Under the pieces are notes generated by a model, which was given only the letters and a program-made list of their open reading frames with translations, searched no databases and was not told where the DNA came from. Positions 10,130-19,619 of a stretch of 64,000 bases of DNA are shown in pieces. This DNA is from Pontibacter sp. Tf4 (lineage in GTDB: Bacteria; Bacteroidota; Bacteroidia; Cytophagales; Hymenobacteraceae), in contig NZ_JACKZC010000006.1 of assembly GCF_014212495.1 (NCBI RefSeq), forward strand, positions 302,219 to 366,218, written 5' to 3'. Position 1 is the stretch's first letter, and the number at the start of each line of letters is the position of its first letter. Position numbers and translations under genes: made by a program.

Positions 10130-10906
10130 ATGCGTGCAGAGAGCGGGAAATTGATAGAATATCATGAGCATAAATTTGTTATAAAGATTCTCAAAACATA
10201 TGTTGAAGGAATTGAAAAAGGGATAACCCCCATAAGCTCTGTCACACGGGAACCTTACGCTTATGTGAGCCGAATCAATACCCAACTAATCAGAATTCAG
10301 CATACACTCAAGAGCCTACGGTTGGCCCGGGTGTTTATAGCTGAAAGGCACCCCTTTAATTATAATGAGAAAAAAGAAAAATCTACCATACAAACAGGAG
10401 AATACCTCAGGTATCATATAGAAAACTATTTTCTTAGGGTAACAACTTACAAGGACCAGATTCTACAATTATTTAACCTGGTGCACGCCCTGGAAATAAA
10501 AAGTGGATTAGGCTTTGAGAAAAAACTTCGCAAAAAAGCTTTGGAGCACAACATCCACGCCTTCGATCTGATAGTAAGTTCCGTGGAAACGCTCATCGCC
10601 AAAGTAAAGCCCATCCGAAACAAAATCGCCCACGAAGGATACCATAGTGACCCAGATCTGGTTTTATCGGAAGTTGGTTTTCAGTTTACTGATGATAAAA
10701 ATGCTAATGAATCAGGCCTTGACAGAGACATATTGATTGATATTCTCAAGAGGACCATCATAGATAATGTCAGGGAAATGATGCATAATGAAAAAGAGAT
10801 TGGCGCAAATTTCTTCTGGATATTAGATGTACTGTATGGAACTCTGGTTGAAATGATAGAATCGGCTTCAGTCCAGGGAAGCTTGGGTAGTTCAATACCT
10901 TCTTAA
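10130..10906 (+). CDS. HEPN-motif protein, possible RNase effector
   Basis: A 258-residue, mostly helical protein with no signal peptide or membrane segment. The segment KPIRNKIAHEGY contains the HEPN signature R-N-x3-H (R163 to H168), which forms the RNase active site in many HEPN toxins and abortive-infection proteins. It also resembles helical proteins annotated as Cthe_2314-like or AbiU2-like, by motif only. It follows the broken MBL-fold gene after a 203 bp gap on the same strand and may have been its partner. No antitoxin is adjacent. Confidence 0.65.
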   Translation: MRAESGKLIEYHEHKFVIKILKTYVEGIEKGITPISSVTREPYAYVSRINTQLIRIQHTLKSLRLARVFIAERHPFNYNEKKEKSTIQTGEYLRYHIENYFLRVTTYKDQILQLFNLVHALEIKSGLGFEKKLRKKALEHNIHAFDLIVSSVETLIAKVKPIRNKIAHEGYHSDPDLVLSEVGFQFTDDKNANESGLDRDILIDILKRTIIDNVREMMHNEKEIGANFFWILDVLYGTLVEMIESASVQGSLGSSIPS

Positions 10907-11426
10907 CTTACGTACATTATAGCACTTACTGTTTGATAGGTAAACTTGTTAAGGTTAGTCTTTTCCGCAGGATCAGGGTTCGTAAGCAGGAAGGCAGACG
11001 ATCTGTAAAATGGTTGCCCTGAACTAATGGCAATTGCTTCAGGTCGTTCAGTCCCTGATTTCAGTCTGACCTAAAGCCATATCATAATCCTGTCCGATAG
11101 GGTTGGTAGAGCATACACTTGTGAACAAGGTTTATTACACATTTATTGTATATGGGATGTGCTTAACTTCTAATTACATTCACCTATGAGCCGATGTCTG
11201 CACATCGTACCCACCGAAACTGCATTGAATGGTAGTAATCAGAAAATCAACATGATCTGTTGAGTATGACAGGAGTTAAAATAATTCATCTGTTTTTCCG
11301 AATCAATTATATAGTTACGGACTGTAAACCAGTACCCGCGGAAAACTTTATGAACAATTGAATATAGTATCTGACTATGCCTCCAGAGTTGTAAATTATT
11401 GATTTGTTTTAAACATAAAGCATACG
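10907..11426. other. Intergenic stretch, nothing recognised
   Basis: About 520 AT-rich bases between the HEPN gene and a small convergent gene. No open frame of note, no strong hairpin and no repeat was seen. Confidence 0.45.
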
Positions 11427-11645
11427 TTATCTTAAATCTTCCTCAAAGTATTCCACCCCATCAATAAAGAACCGCAACAGTTGCCCCCTCACCTTCATTT
11501 TAAAAAGCGTACAAGCAATTGTATAGGCGCTTCTTTCAGAAACGGCCTCTATACGTAGCTCTTCATGCTCGAAAGGATAAAATTCGCCAGTCAGGGGATC
11601 AGGGCCTGGCTCCCTTACAATATTGATTTTATATTCTCTGATCAT
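11427..11645 (-). CDS. Small hypothetical protein
   Basis: A 72-residue protein of ordinary composition (MIREYKINIVREPGPDPLTG, ending FFIDGVEYFEEDLR) with an alternating strand pattern and no membrane segment or known motif. It is divergent from the Vsr gene with only 48 bp between the two starts, so they share a promoter region. It could be a small accessory of the restriction-like cassette or an unrelated resident gene. Confidence 0.6.
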   Translation of the reverse strand: MIREYKINIVREPGPDPLTGEFYPFEHEELRIEAVSERSAYTIACTLFKMKVRGQLLRFFIDGVEYFEEDLR

Positions 11646-11693
11646 AGCAAATTGTTAAGGCTACTAATTTAGATATTTTATAAAGCAGAAACT

Positions 11694-12125
11694 ATGGCAG
11701 ATGTACATTCAAAAGAAACAAGGAGCTATAACATGAGCCGTATAAAGGGAAAGGATACAAAGCCTGAACTTATGGTCCGGAAATTTTTACATAGCAAAGG
11801 ATACAGATATAAACTACATGATAAGACACTACCAGGAAAACCAGACATTGTCCTACCTAAACACAGAACAGTTATTCATGTACATGGATGTTTCTGGCAT
11901 GGGCATGAACATTGCAGATATTATGTCATTCCTAAAACACGAACGGAGTGGTGGCAGCAGAAAATCAACAGAAATAAGGAGCTGGATGAACAGAATTTTC
12001 AGAAATTAACCCAGGAAGGATGGAAAGTTTTGACGATATTTGAGTGTGAGTTGAAAGCCAGCAGCAGGGACCTTACCTACGACAGAATTCTAACATTTAT
12101 ACATAGTGGCAATACCGGTAATTGA
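11694..12125 (+). CDS. Vsr very-short-patch repair endonuclease
   Basis: A 143-residue Vsr family nickase that cuts 5' of the T in T:G mismatches arising from deaminated 5-methylcytosine. Visible hallmarks are the N-terminal SYNMSRIKGKDTKPE, catalytic D51 in GKPDIVLPK, and the HVHGCFWHGHEHC segment with H64, W68 and H69. It overlaps the downstream cytosine methyltransferase by 20 bp, the usual partnership. It opens the six-gene cassette; Vsr-like genes are recurrent members of such MORC/Z1 operons. Confidence 0.95.
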   Translation: MADVHSKETRSYNMSRIKGKDTKPELMVRKFLHSKGYRYKLHDKTLPGKPDIVLPKHRTVIHVHGCFWHGHEHCRYYVIPKTRTEWWQQKINRNKELDEQNFQKLTQEGWKVLTIFECELKASSRDLTYDRILTFIHSGNTGN

Positions 12126-13701
12126 CATCTTTGCAGGGCCAGGGGGCCTTGGAGAAGGTTTTAGCGCCTTATCAGGAGGAAAAAAGCAGAGAAAATTCAA
12201 AATAGCCCTTTCCATAGAAAAGGATGGGGAAGCTCATAAAACGTTAATGCTAAGAAGCTTTTTCAGGCAATTCCCGGCAGGAGAAGCACCTGATGATTAT
12301 TATGCTTTTGTCCGTGGTGAAATAAGTATCGGCCAGCTTTATAAAAACCATCCGGAGCAGGCAGAAACGGCCCGGGAAGAAGCATGGCAGGCTACCTTAG
12401 GGGAAATACCCAATGCTGAAGTTGACAGGAGAATCATCTCAGCCCTTCAGGGAGAGCGGAACTGGCTGCTGATCGGGGGGCCTCCATGTCAGGCATACTC
12501 AGTTGTTGGAAGATCCCGAAGACAGGAAACAGTACTGGATGCTTCCAAAGACCACAGAGTAGAGCTATACAAGCAGTACCTCAGAATTCTTGCAGTCCAC
12601 AGCCCTGCCGTATTCGTAATGGAAAATGTAAAAGGAATTCTGTCAGCAAAGACAAAAGAGAGCCCTATCTTTTCCCGTATCCTGAAAGATCTTTCTGACC
12701 CGGCTGAAGCATTTCTGGAAGAGGAAGACTTTCCGGATGTTGAACTGCGGTGCCCCGGTTATAAAATATATTCCCTCGTGAATCATCCCCAGAGCCTGGA
12801 GCTGGATGGAAAACGTTTCTACAGCCACAGGGATTTTATAATTTATGCTGAAAAGCACGGAATTCCCCAGACACGGCACAGGGTAATACTCCTGGGCATC
12901 AGAAACGATATTGCCTTTACCCCTGATGTTCTGGAGCAGGCTGATCAGGTTCCTCTACAGCATGTGATACAGGATCTGCCCCGGTTAAGGAGCGGGCTTT
13001 CCAAAGAAAAGGACACGTATGAAAGATGGGCTAAGTTAATAAGGGAGATCGATATCAATCCGGCTGAACTTCCTCAGAACGCTGATGTATTTGATGAAAT
13101 CCGGAAACAGTTAAAAAAAATAAATCCGTCTGAATTTGGTGTTGGGGATAACTATATCCCCTGGTCCCATGCTGCATGCCAGTATGAAAAGGGCTGGTTT
13201 CATGACCCGAGGCTACAGGGCGTCCTGAATCATTCCTCCAGAGGGCATATGCCGTCTGATCTGCACAGGTATTTCTATGCGGCCTGTTTTGGTAAGGTCA
13301 GGGAAACATCTCCGAAAATTATAGACTTCCCGAAGCGGTTATACCCCCTGCACCGGAATATTGAGGAGGCCGTAACAACGAAGAAATTTGCTGACAGATT
13401 CAGGGTGCAGGTTGCAGGTCAGCCTTCAAAAACCATTACAAGTCATATTTCCAAGGACGGGCATTACTATATTCATCCGGATCCTGAGCAATGCAGGAGC
13501 CTGACAGTCAGGGAAGCTGCCCGGATTCAGACATTTCCTGACAACTACTTCTTCTGCGGCTCGAGGACAGCTCAGTTCATTCAGGTAGGAAATGCAGTGC
13601 CACCCCTTCTGGCAAATAAAATTGCACGCCTTGTACTGCCGGCCTTCGAAGCAGACCCTGTGACCACTGTGCAGGAAAGCACAGCTTTAGCAGAAGCCTG
13701 A
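12106..13701 (+). CDS. DNA cytosine-5 methyltransferase
   Basis: A 531-residue C5-methyltransferase. Motif I is DIFAGPGGLGEGF (residues 7-19), motif IV is GGPPCQAYSVVGRSR with catalytic C128, motif VI is MENVKG (E173), motif VIII is TRHRVILLGI, and motif X is QVGNAVPPLLANKIA. About 105 residues separate motifs I and IV, longer than in small enzymes. The start is a GTG at 12106, overlapping vsr by 20 bp; an ATG start would lose motif I. It should protect host DNA for the downstream nuclease-like proteins or mark the sites Vsr repairs. The target sequence cannot be read from the protein. Confidence 0.95.
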   Translation: MAIPVIDIFAGPGGLGEGFSALSGGKKQRKFKIALSIEKDGEAHKTLMLRSFFRQFPAGEAPDDYYAFVRGEISIGQLYKNHPEQAETAREEAWQATLGEIPNAEVDRRIISALQGERNWLLIGGPPCQAYSVVGRSRRQETVLDASKDHRVELYKQYLRILAVHSPAVFVMENVKGILSAKTKESPIFSRILKDLSDPAEAFLEEEDFPDVELRCPGYKIYSLVNHPQSLELDGKRFYSHRDFIIYAEKHGIPQTRHRVILLGIRNDIAFTPDVLEQADQVPLQHVIQDLPRLRSGLSKEKDTYERWAKLIREIDINPAELPQNADVFDEIRKQLKKINPSEFGVGDNYIPWSHAACQYEKGWFHDPRLQGVLNHSSRGHMPSDLHRYFYAACFGKVRETSPKIIDFPKRLYPLHRNIEEAVTTKKFADRFRVQVAGQPSKTITSHISKDGHYYIHPDPEQCRSLTVREAARIQTFPDNYFFCGSRTAQFIQVGNAVPPLLANKIARLVLPAFEADPVTTVQESTALAEA

Positions 13702-13796
13702 GCCACAGACTATTAAAGAGCCTGCAACTATCTTCAGGGAATGTTATGCCCGGCTACCGTTCCTCCTCCCCTGCCGCCCTGTCCGCCGGCATATAA

Positions 13797-13842
13797 ATTT
13801 CGGTTTAATGATAAGCAGAATTGTATATCATTAAATCGAAAT
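13797..13842. promoter_or_regulatory. 16-bp inverted repeat before MORC gene
   Basis: The arms ATTTCGGTTTAATGAT (13797-13812) and ATCATTAAATCGAAAT (13827-13842) are complementary at 15 of 16 positions around a 14-base AT-rich spacer. It lies 65 bases before the preferred ATG of the MORC-type ATPase and about 95 bases after the methyltransferase stop. The size and symmetry fit an operator for a dimeric repressor governing the last four genes separately from vsr and the methyltransferase. A cruciform or weak attenuator is possible too. Confidence 0.55.
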
Positions 13843-13907
13843 TTTCATATATTAGCGTTACGTACCCTGTGAAATTATCTGAATTACCGGCCTCACCAAA
13901 GCACCTG

Positions 13908-15458
13908 ATGACTGAAAACAAAACTGATCATGCATGTTATGAAAATGCGGATCCTGATCCCGAATATTTAATAAAGTCTATTGCAGAGCAGGGGTACAGC
14001 CTGGAAACATCACTGACAGATCTGATGGACAACTCCGTTTCTGCCGGTGCTGACAGGATTGAGGTCCTTATCAGGATGGATCAGGAACCTTTCACTTTGT
14101 TTCTGGCTGACAATGGCAGTGGGATGGACAGGGAAACACTCAGACAGAGCATGCACTTTCCCAGCAGCTCTCCGGAAAGCAACCGGAAAGTGTCTGACCT
14201 GGGCAGGTTTGGGCTGGGTATGAAGACAGCTTCCTTTGCCCAGACGAGGTGTTTTACGGTGCTCTCAAGGAAAAAGGGCGGATCAGCTTACCATGGCAGA
14301 ACATGGGATGTGGATTATCTGAAGCAGAAGAAAAAGTGGCGTATTTTAATAAACACGGAAGAAGAGATTACAGCACTTCTTGCTTCCTATCAGTCCCTGA
14401 GCTCCGGATACCAGAACAGCTTTGAGAAATTTGAAGCAAATACCATCATTGTCTGGAAAGGGCTTTACAAGTTTGAAGATTACCTGGAAGAGACCAACAG
14501 GCAGGACAGTCTCAAAAAAGAGATTACGGAAGTGACCTCCGACTACCTCTCGCTGGTATTTCACCGGTTTATGGAAAGAAAGGCAAACCCTCTCAGGATC
14601 AGGATTAACAATACAGTCATAAAGCCTTTTAACCCGTTTCCAATCCATGAAACAGATGTAAGGCCTATTGAATACAGGCACAGAAACTTCCGGACGGATA
14701 CCATTAAGATTGAAGGTTTTGTGCTGCCCTCCAGAAGCATCGATGAGAGTAAGCAGGGGCTGACCCAGTGGACTACCCGTAACCGGGGCCTGATGGATAT
14801 GGAAGGGATGTATATCTACAGGGCAGACAGAATAATTCTGTTCGGAGGCTGGAACGGGATTATCAAAAAATCCCCAAAGCTTCAGTTAGCCCGCCTGAGA
14901 GTTGAAGTAGGCAACAGTGTGGATCACCTGCTGCATCTGAACGTTGCAAAATCCCAGATTGTAATCCCCTATGAGTTACGGCAGGCATTTCTGCGATATA
15001 TCAGTATATTAAAAGGAGAAGCTGAAAAAGAGTTTTTTAACCGGGGAATCAGAAAATTCTCCGGCCAGAAGAAAGCCGGAAGTATACAGCTTTTTGAAAG
15101 AAGATCATCCAGCAAGGGGGTGGTTCTGGAACTGAATGCAGATTTCCCAATTTTAAAGGAGCTCAGAAACGAACTGACCGGTAACCAGCTTTCAAAGCTC
15201 AACTGGATACTCCGGATGATCACCACCTCAATTAATAAAATCAGGCATGTACACGAGGATGTGGCCTATAACAGCACTGGGGAAGAAGATGGATTATCAG
15301 CCGACAGTATCATTTCCGGTATTGTGCTGCTCAGGGAGAACGGAATGACACCGGAGCAGATTAAAAAAGACATACTCCCCAGCCTTGGCTTTTCTGAAGC
15401 CTCACTTCCTGAAGAAATCAAACAGTTATTAAAAACAGACTTACATGGATACCAGTAA
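13908..15458 (+). CDS. MORC/MutL-like GHKL ATPase
   Basis: A 516-residue protein with an N-terminal Hsp90/MutL/MORC-type ATPase fold. The N-box is SLTDLMDNSVSAGADRIEV (near residues 36-54), the G1 box is LADNGSGMD and the G2 box is LGRFGLGMKTASFAQ. The middle resembles an S5-like arm (TTRNRGLMDMEGMYIYRADR), and the C-terminal third is helical and unassigned. The frame is open from 13821 but only through a TTG inside an inverted repeat; ATG 13908 starts the recognisable region. Such ATPases, ancestral to eukaryotic MORC proteins, occur in operons with Z1 helicases and cytosine methylases. It overlaps the Z1 gene by 14 bp. Confidence 0.88.
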   Translation: MTENKTDHACYENADPDPEYLIKSIAEQGYSLETSLTDLMDNSVSAGADRIEVLIRMDQEPFTLFLADNGSGMDRETLRQSMHFPSSSPESNRKVSDLGRFGLGMKTASFAQTRCFTVLSRKKGGSAYHGRTWDVDYLKQKKKWRILINTEEEITALLASYQSLSSGYQNSFEKFEANTIIVWKGLYKFEDYLEETNRQDSLKKEITEVTSDYLSLVFHRFMERKANPLRIRINNTVIKPFNPFPIHETDVRPIEYRHRNFRTDTIKIEGFVLPSRSIDESKQGLTQWTTRNRGLMDMEGMYIYRADRIILFGGWNGIIKKSPKLQLARLRVEVGNSVDHLLHLNVAKSQIVIPYELRQAFLRYISILKGEAEKEFFNRGIRKFSGQKKAGSIQLFERRSSSKGVVLELNADFPILKELRNELTGNQLSKLNWILRMITTSINKIRHVHEDVAYNSTGEEDGLSADSIISGIVLLRENGMTPEQIKKDILPSLGFSEASLPEEIKQLLKTDLHGYQ

Positions 15459-18400
15459 ATACATTGATGTTATCAAAAAGCTTATCACAAGCAAAGCCAG
15501 AAGCTATGCAGTTGATAACAAACTGAATACAGCCTACTTCGACAGCCTTCTGCCGGAAATCAAAGCCCCTGTGCGTACGATAGCTGACATGTATGATTAT
15601 CCTGAAGTTGATGATATCTCCCTGGAAAACTACTATAACATCGCTGTCAGGGAATTTCTTTCAGTGCACCCGATTGATATTGATCCGAGCAGTTCACTGA
15701 CAAAAGAAGGGTTTCAGACCTGGCTTACAGCTGACCGCAGGAATGCAACAGACTGGAATTACAGTGACAGGTATTTTACATACCTTGGAAACACAGGCCG
15801 GCCGGAGAAAGTAGTGGAAGAAACCAGGGTCTCCAGCCTGGAGATTCTGGAAAAAATCGGGGACCCGGAATCCAGGGAACCCTTTTACATAAAAGGACTG
15901 GTAGTAGGCAGCGTGCAGTCAGGTAAGACAGGAAACTTCAATGCCGTTATCAACAGGGCAATAGATGCCGGCTATGGGCTGATTATAGTTCTTTCCGGTA
16001 TCATGGAAGACCTGAGAAGCCAGACACAGCTGAGGATTGAAAATGATGTGGTGGGTTCAGGGATTACCGATCTGTCCGCAGAAACAAAAGGGCCCAAGGG
16101 CGTTGGAAGAATCAGGCGCTTCGGCCTTCAGGGCGACAAGTCTGTAGATCAGGTAGTAGCGGTAACATCGTTCAAATCAGACTTTAACAAACCTCTTGCA
16201 GATGCCGACTTTTCACTTGACAAGACCAATATCCTGGTATGTAAAAAGAATGTAAGCGTGCTGAGGAATCTTATTGTCTGGCTGCACGATTACCTGGAGG
16301 AGTTCAAAGATAAACATAACATTCCCTTACTTATACTGGATGATGAAGCCGATAATGCCTCTCTGAATAATGCAGGGGCGAAAGGCCGGGAATATGCTTC
16401 CAAAACAAACGGACATATACGGGCGCTGCTGGACCTCTTTAAAAGAAAAACCTACCTGGGATACACTGCGACCCCTTTTGCCAATGTTCTGCAGGACCGC
16501 AACGAGGCACCTGAAAATGACTGGGTTGTAAAATACAAACTGAAAGGGGAGTCCGGCGAAAAATCCCTGTCCCAGGTTTCCAATATCTTCCCGGATGACT
16601 TTATTGTGCTGCTGAACCCTCCGTCAAATTATATAGGTGCAAAACAGATATTTGAAACACTGCAGCCAATTGACAACATTGCCGGAGAAAAGATCCCACT
16701 GATAGAAGTTGTCAGAGACCATACAGAAAGTTTTCCGACAAGGGTTTACAGGCAGGAAGATGGCAGCCTGATCGGGGTGGAAAATTTTGAAAATAAAGAG
16801 GAATGGGAAGAAAGATTTGGTCCCTTTGGCGGCTATCTGGATTTTACCAGCTACCAGGAGTACAGAAAATCCACAAGAGCCAGTAAATCCACTGATTCCT
16901 TCCCTGCAGCCCTGCCCAATTCTGTCAGGGAAAGTATCAGGTGCTTTGTTCTTTCGGTGGCCATCAGGGACAGCCGGAAATCAAGCATGCTTTACTCGGC
17001 ATTGTATAACCCGCACCATACCATGCTGGTGCACATTTCAAGATATACCAGCTGGCAGAATGCTACCAAGAAGCTGGTAGAGGAATATATCAGGAAGCTT
17101 CAGACCGATCTGCCAAATGATTTTCCGGGTAACCCTGATTCAGTCTATGCTGTTTTTGAAAAGACCTGGTACAGGTATTATGCGGGGATCATAGAGAACA
17201 TCAGCAGCTATCTTCCCAAAGGGTATCAGGACGAATTCCTGACGCCTATTACCTTTGAAGCCCTAAAAAACTATCTGCCTGATGCTATTCAGGACATCGA
17301 GGTAAAAGCGATCAACAGTGTTACAAACGATAAACTGGAGTATTCTAAAAAGTCCCCTAAAAAAATTATAGCAATCGGTGGTAACAGGCTGTCCCGCGGG
17401 TTCACCCTTGAAGGGCTGACCATCAACTATTTTGTGCGGTCAACCAATTATTCGGATACCCTACTCCAAATGGGAAGATGGTTTGGATACAGGCCCGGCT
17501 ACCTGGACTGCTGCAAACTGTTCACTACTCAGGACTCTATTGACAAATTCGATGCGACTACCCGTACCATCGAAGAACTGGAAGCGGAGTTCAGGAAAAT
17601 GGAGGCTAAAAATAAAACGCCGGAGAATTTTGTCCTTCGCGTCAGGAAGCACCCGGGAACCCTTAAAATCACGAGGCCATCCATTTTAAAAAATGCCAAA
17701 GAGGTAAAATGGTCCTACCAGGACCAGCTGGAACAGACAACACGGTTTGATGTAAGAAAGGAAAAGATCCTGAAAGTCTGGACTGATTTCAAAAATGGTA
17801 TAGCCGGTTCCCTTGCGTTCAGTGCCGAAAGGGAAGGCTTCCTAACCTGCTCAACGGATATCCCCGGCATCCTTAGAATCTTACAGCTGGAGAATAACTT
17901 TGATGAGGATGTCCGGAACGGATTAATCAGGTTCATTGAACTGTGCCGGGAAAAAGGAAAACTATCGAAATGGACGATAGCTGTAAAAACCAGAGGAAAC
18001 GCAACGGCAGTGACAGGAAAGGGAACTCTGAAAGCAGGCGAATCCAATCTTCCGGTGGATGTAAACCTGTCTGTAAGGAAAGGCCCTTCAAAGGATAACA
18101 GCAGCCAGAGCAGGTACAGGGATATATTCCTGTACAAAAAGAGCTTCAGTGCTTCAGGCAGATCTGCCAACATTATCTCGGGGGGGAAAGACCTTTCCCT
18201 GCTGCTGAGTAAAAGCCAGATCAGCGAAGCTGAAGCTGAATTCATACAGGAGAAAAAAACCAGCATACTGAGAAAAGATCCCACGCTCAGTGAGGCTGCG
18301 GCACTGGCGAAGGCTGAAAAGACCACAGTACCTGAAAGGGTGTACCGGGAAAGAATGACAGAACAGGAAGGGCTGCTGGTCATCTATCTGTTCGATGCCC

Positions 18401-18642
18401 ATTATGTGTTTCTGCAGGAAAAAGGCAGTGAGGATCCGGAGTTCAGAAAGATGGTGGAAGATGAAGGGTATGACCTGGATATTCCCCTGGTAGGATATGC
18501 TATTGGTTTTCCACCGATCAAGGATGATCCGGGAGGTATATATATGCAGGGAGATTATGACCTTGATACGGATGACGAATCCGGGGAAGAAGAAGCGGAG
18601 ACCGACAGCGAGGTACCTGATGACATTAAGGAGCTGATATGA
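15445..18642 (+). CDS. Z1-domain superfamily II helicase-like ATPase
   Basis: A 1065-residue Z1-domain (PF10593) protein. Walker A is GLVVGSVQSGKTGNF with K161, Walker B is LILDDEADNAS near residue 299, and motif III-like LGYTATPFANV is near 340. The C-terminal helicase half carries GGNRLSRGFTLEGL near 645, then LLQMGRWFGYRPGY with the arginine-rich motif VI. The last 60 residues are strongly acidic. Z1 proteins are predicted DNA translocases of restriction-like cassettes and may carry or recruit nuclease activity. It overlaps both neighbours (14 bp before, 4 bp ATGA after), implying coupled translation. Confidence 0.93.
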   Translation: MDTSKYIDVIKKLITSKARSYAVDNKLNTAYFDSLLPEIKAPVRTIADMYDYPEVDDISLENYYNIAVREFLSVHPIDIDPSSSLTKEGFQTWLTADRRNATDWNYSDRYFTYLGNTGRPEKVVEETRVSSLEILEKIGDPESREPFYIKGLVVGSVQSGKTGNFNAVINRAIDAGYGLIIVLSGIMEDLRSQTQLRIENDVVGSGITDLSAETKGPKGVGRIRRFGLQGDKSVDQVVAVTSFKSDFNKPLADADFSLDKTNILVCKKNVSVLRNLIVWLHDYLEEFKDKHNIPLLILDDEADNASLNNAGAKGREYASKTNGHIRALLDLFKRKTYLGYTATPFANVLQDRNEAPENDWVVKYKLKGESGEKSLSQVSNIFPDDFIVLLNPPSNYIGAKQIFETLQPIDNIAGEKIPLIEVVRDHTESFPTRVYRQEDGSLIGVENFENKEEWEERFGPFGGYLDFTSYQEYRKSTRASKSTDSFPAALPNSVRESIRCFVLSVAIRDSRKSSMLYSALYNPHHTMLVHISRYTSWQNATKKLVEEYIRKLQTDLPNDFPGNPDSVYAVFEKTWYRYYAGIIENISSYLPKGYQDEFLTPITFEALKNYLPDAIQDIEVKAINSVTNDKLEYSKKSPKKIIAIGGNRLSRGFTLEGLTINYFVRSTNYSDTLLQMGRWFGYRPGYLDCCKLFTTQDSIDKFDATTRTIEELEAEFRKMEAKNKTPENFVLRVRKHPGTLKITRPSILKNAKEVKWSYQDQLEQTTRFDVRKEKILKVWTDFKNGIAGSLAFSAEREGFLTCSTDIPGILRILQLENNFDEDVRNGLIRFIELCREKGKLSKWTIAVKTRGNATAVTGKGTLKAGESNLPVDVNLSVRKGPSKDNSSQSRYRDIFLYKKSFSASGRSANIISGGKDLSLLLSKSQISEAEAEFIQEKKTSILRKDPTLSEAAALAKAEKTTVPERVYRERMTEQEGLLVIYLFDAHYVFLQEKGSEDPEFRKMVEDEGYDLDIPLVGYAIGFPPIKDDPGGIYMQGDYDLDTDDESGEEEAETDSEVPDDIKELI

Positions 18643-19619
18643 ACGTAGCTCAGCTGGAACAGAAATGGCAGAGACTTTCCCTGGAAAATGTCAGCCGCGG
18701 GTATAAGTCACTGCGGGTTTCACCCGAATGCCTGCCTGATCTGTACATAGGCATCAGTAAAGAACTCAGACGCTGCCTGATCCTGGCCGTCCCCCGCTTA
18801 CATAAGGTTAACGTTGTTAATGTTATCAGAGAGAATTTAACAGTAGAGCATTTCCCGGACGACAATTTTATTGTGCTGCAGCTGACGGACAACAGTTTTA
18901 ATGACCTGTTCAACGACCTGATCCTGTCCCTGCATCACCGGATCAGAGGTATTGCTGCTGTGGAGGCATATACAGGGGAATTTATCAGTGCGCTTTACAG
19001 ATGGAGTGAGTTCTTTGAGAACAGAAGATCTGACAGGTTATCAGGAGAGCAGATAAAAGGGGTCTTCGGTGAACTTCTTTTCCTGCAGTCCCTGCTGTCA
19101 GCCTCCCCGGCACATGAAGTAAACGCTGTACTTGACATGTGGAAAGGGCCCTTCCATACCCCCCATGATTTTGTTCTGGGTCAGAAGGATGTTGAAGTGA
19201 AGACAAAGGAAATTTCAAAAGGCGAAATCCGCATTTCCAGTGAGTTTCAGCTACAGCCTGACCCAGGCAGGGATCTGGAGCTTCTGGTAATTTCAGTCCG
19301 GACTAACCCTGCGGATGGCGTCTCCTTAAAAGAGCTGTCGGATGCCATAAGGGGTATGATAAGGGAAAAACAGGGTGATTTCTCAATCCTGCTGAAAGCG
19401 TTATCAGCGGCAGGTCTTTCATACCATGCCCTGGAGGAGTATGATACTTACCGGTTTACCCCTGTACAGGAGACAGTTTATGATTGCATGCACCGGGATT
19501 TCCCGAAACTCACTGCTTCTGAAATTCCTGAGGCAGTGCAAAATGTCAGGTATGACATTCAGTTAAGTTTATTAAGCAATTTTATTCTCTCAGAAAAGGA
19601 GTATTCCTATGGTAGTTGA
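18639..19619 (+). CDS. PD-(D/E)XK motif protein (DUF4420-like)
   Basis: A 326-residue protein of the DUF4420/PD-(D/E)XK family that accompanies Z1 proteins. Visible active-site elements are FGELLFLQ with E145, HDFVLG with D177, and the core KDVEVKTKE with E186 and K188, giving an E-D-ExK arrangement. The N-terminal 110 residues probably bind DNA or a partner. It is the likely DNA-cleaving subunit. The start ATG overlaps the Z1 stop (ATGA), and the end overlaps the AIPR gene by 11 bp. Confidence 0.88.
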   Translation: MNVAQLEQKWQRLSLENVSRGYKSLRVSPECLPDLYIGISKELRRCLILAVPRLHKVNVVNVIRENLTVEHFPDDNFIVLQLTDNSFNDLFNDLILSLHHRIRGIAAVEAYTGEFISALYRWSEFFENRRSDRLSGEQIKGVFGELLFLQSLLSASPAHEVNAVLDMWKGPFHTPHDFVLGQKDVEVKTKEISKGEIRISSEFQLQPDPGRDLELLVISVRTNPADGVSLKELSDAIRGMIREKQGDFSILLKALSAAGLSYHALEEYDTYRFTPVQETVYDCMHRDFPKLTASEIPEAVQNVRYDIQLSLLSNFILSEKEYSYGS

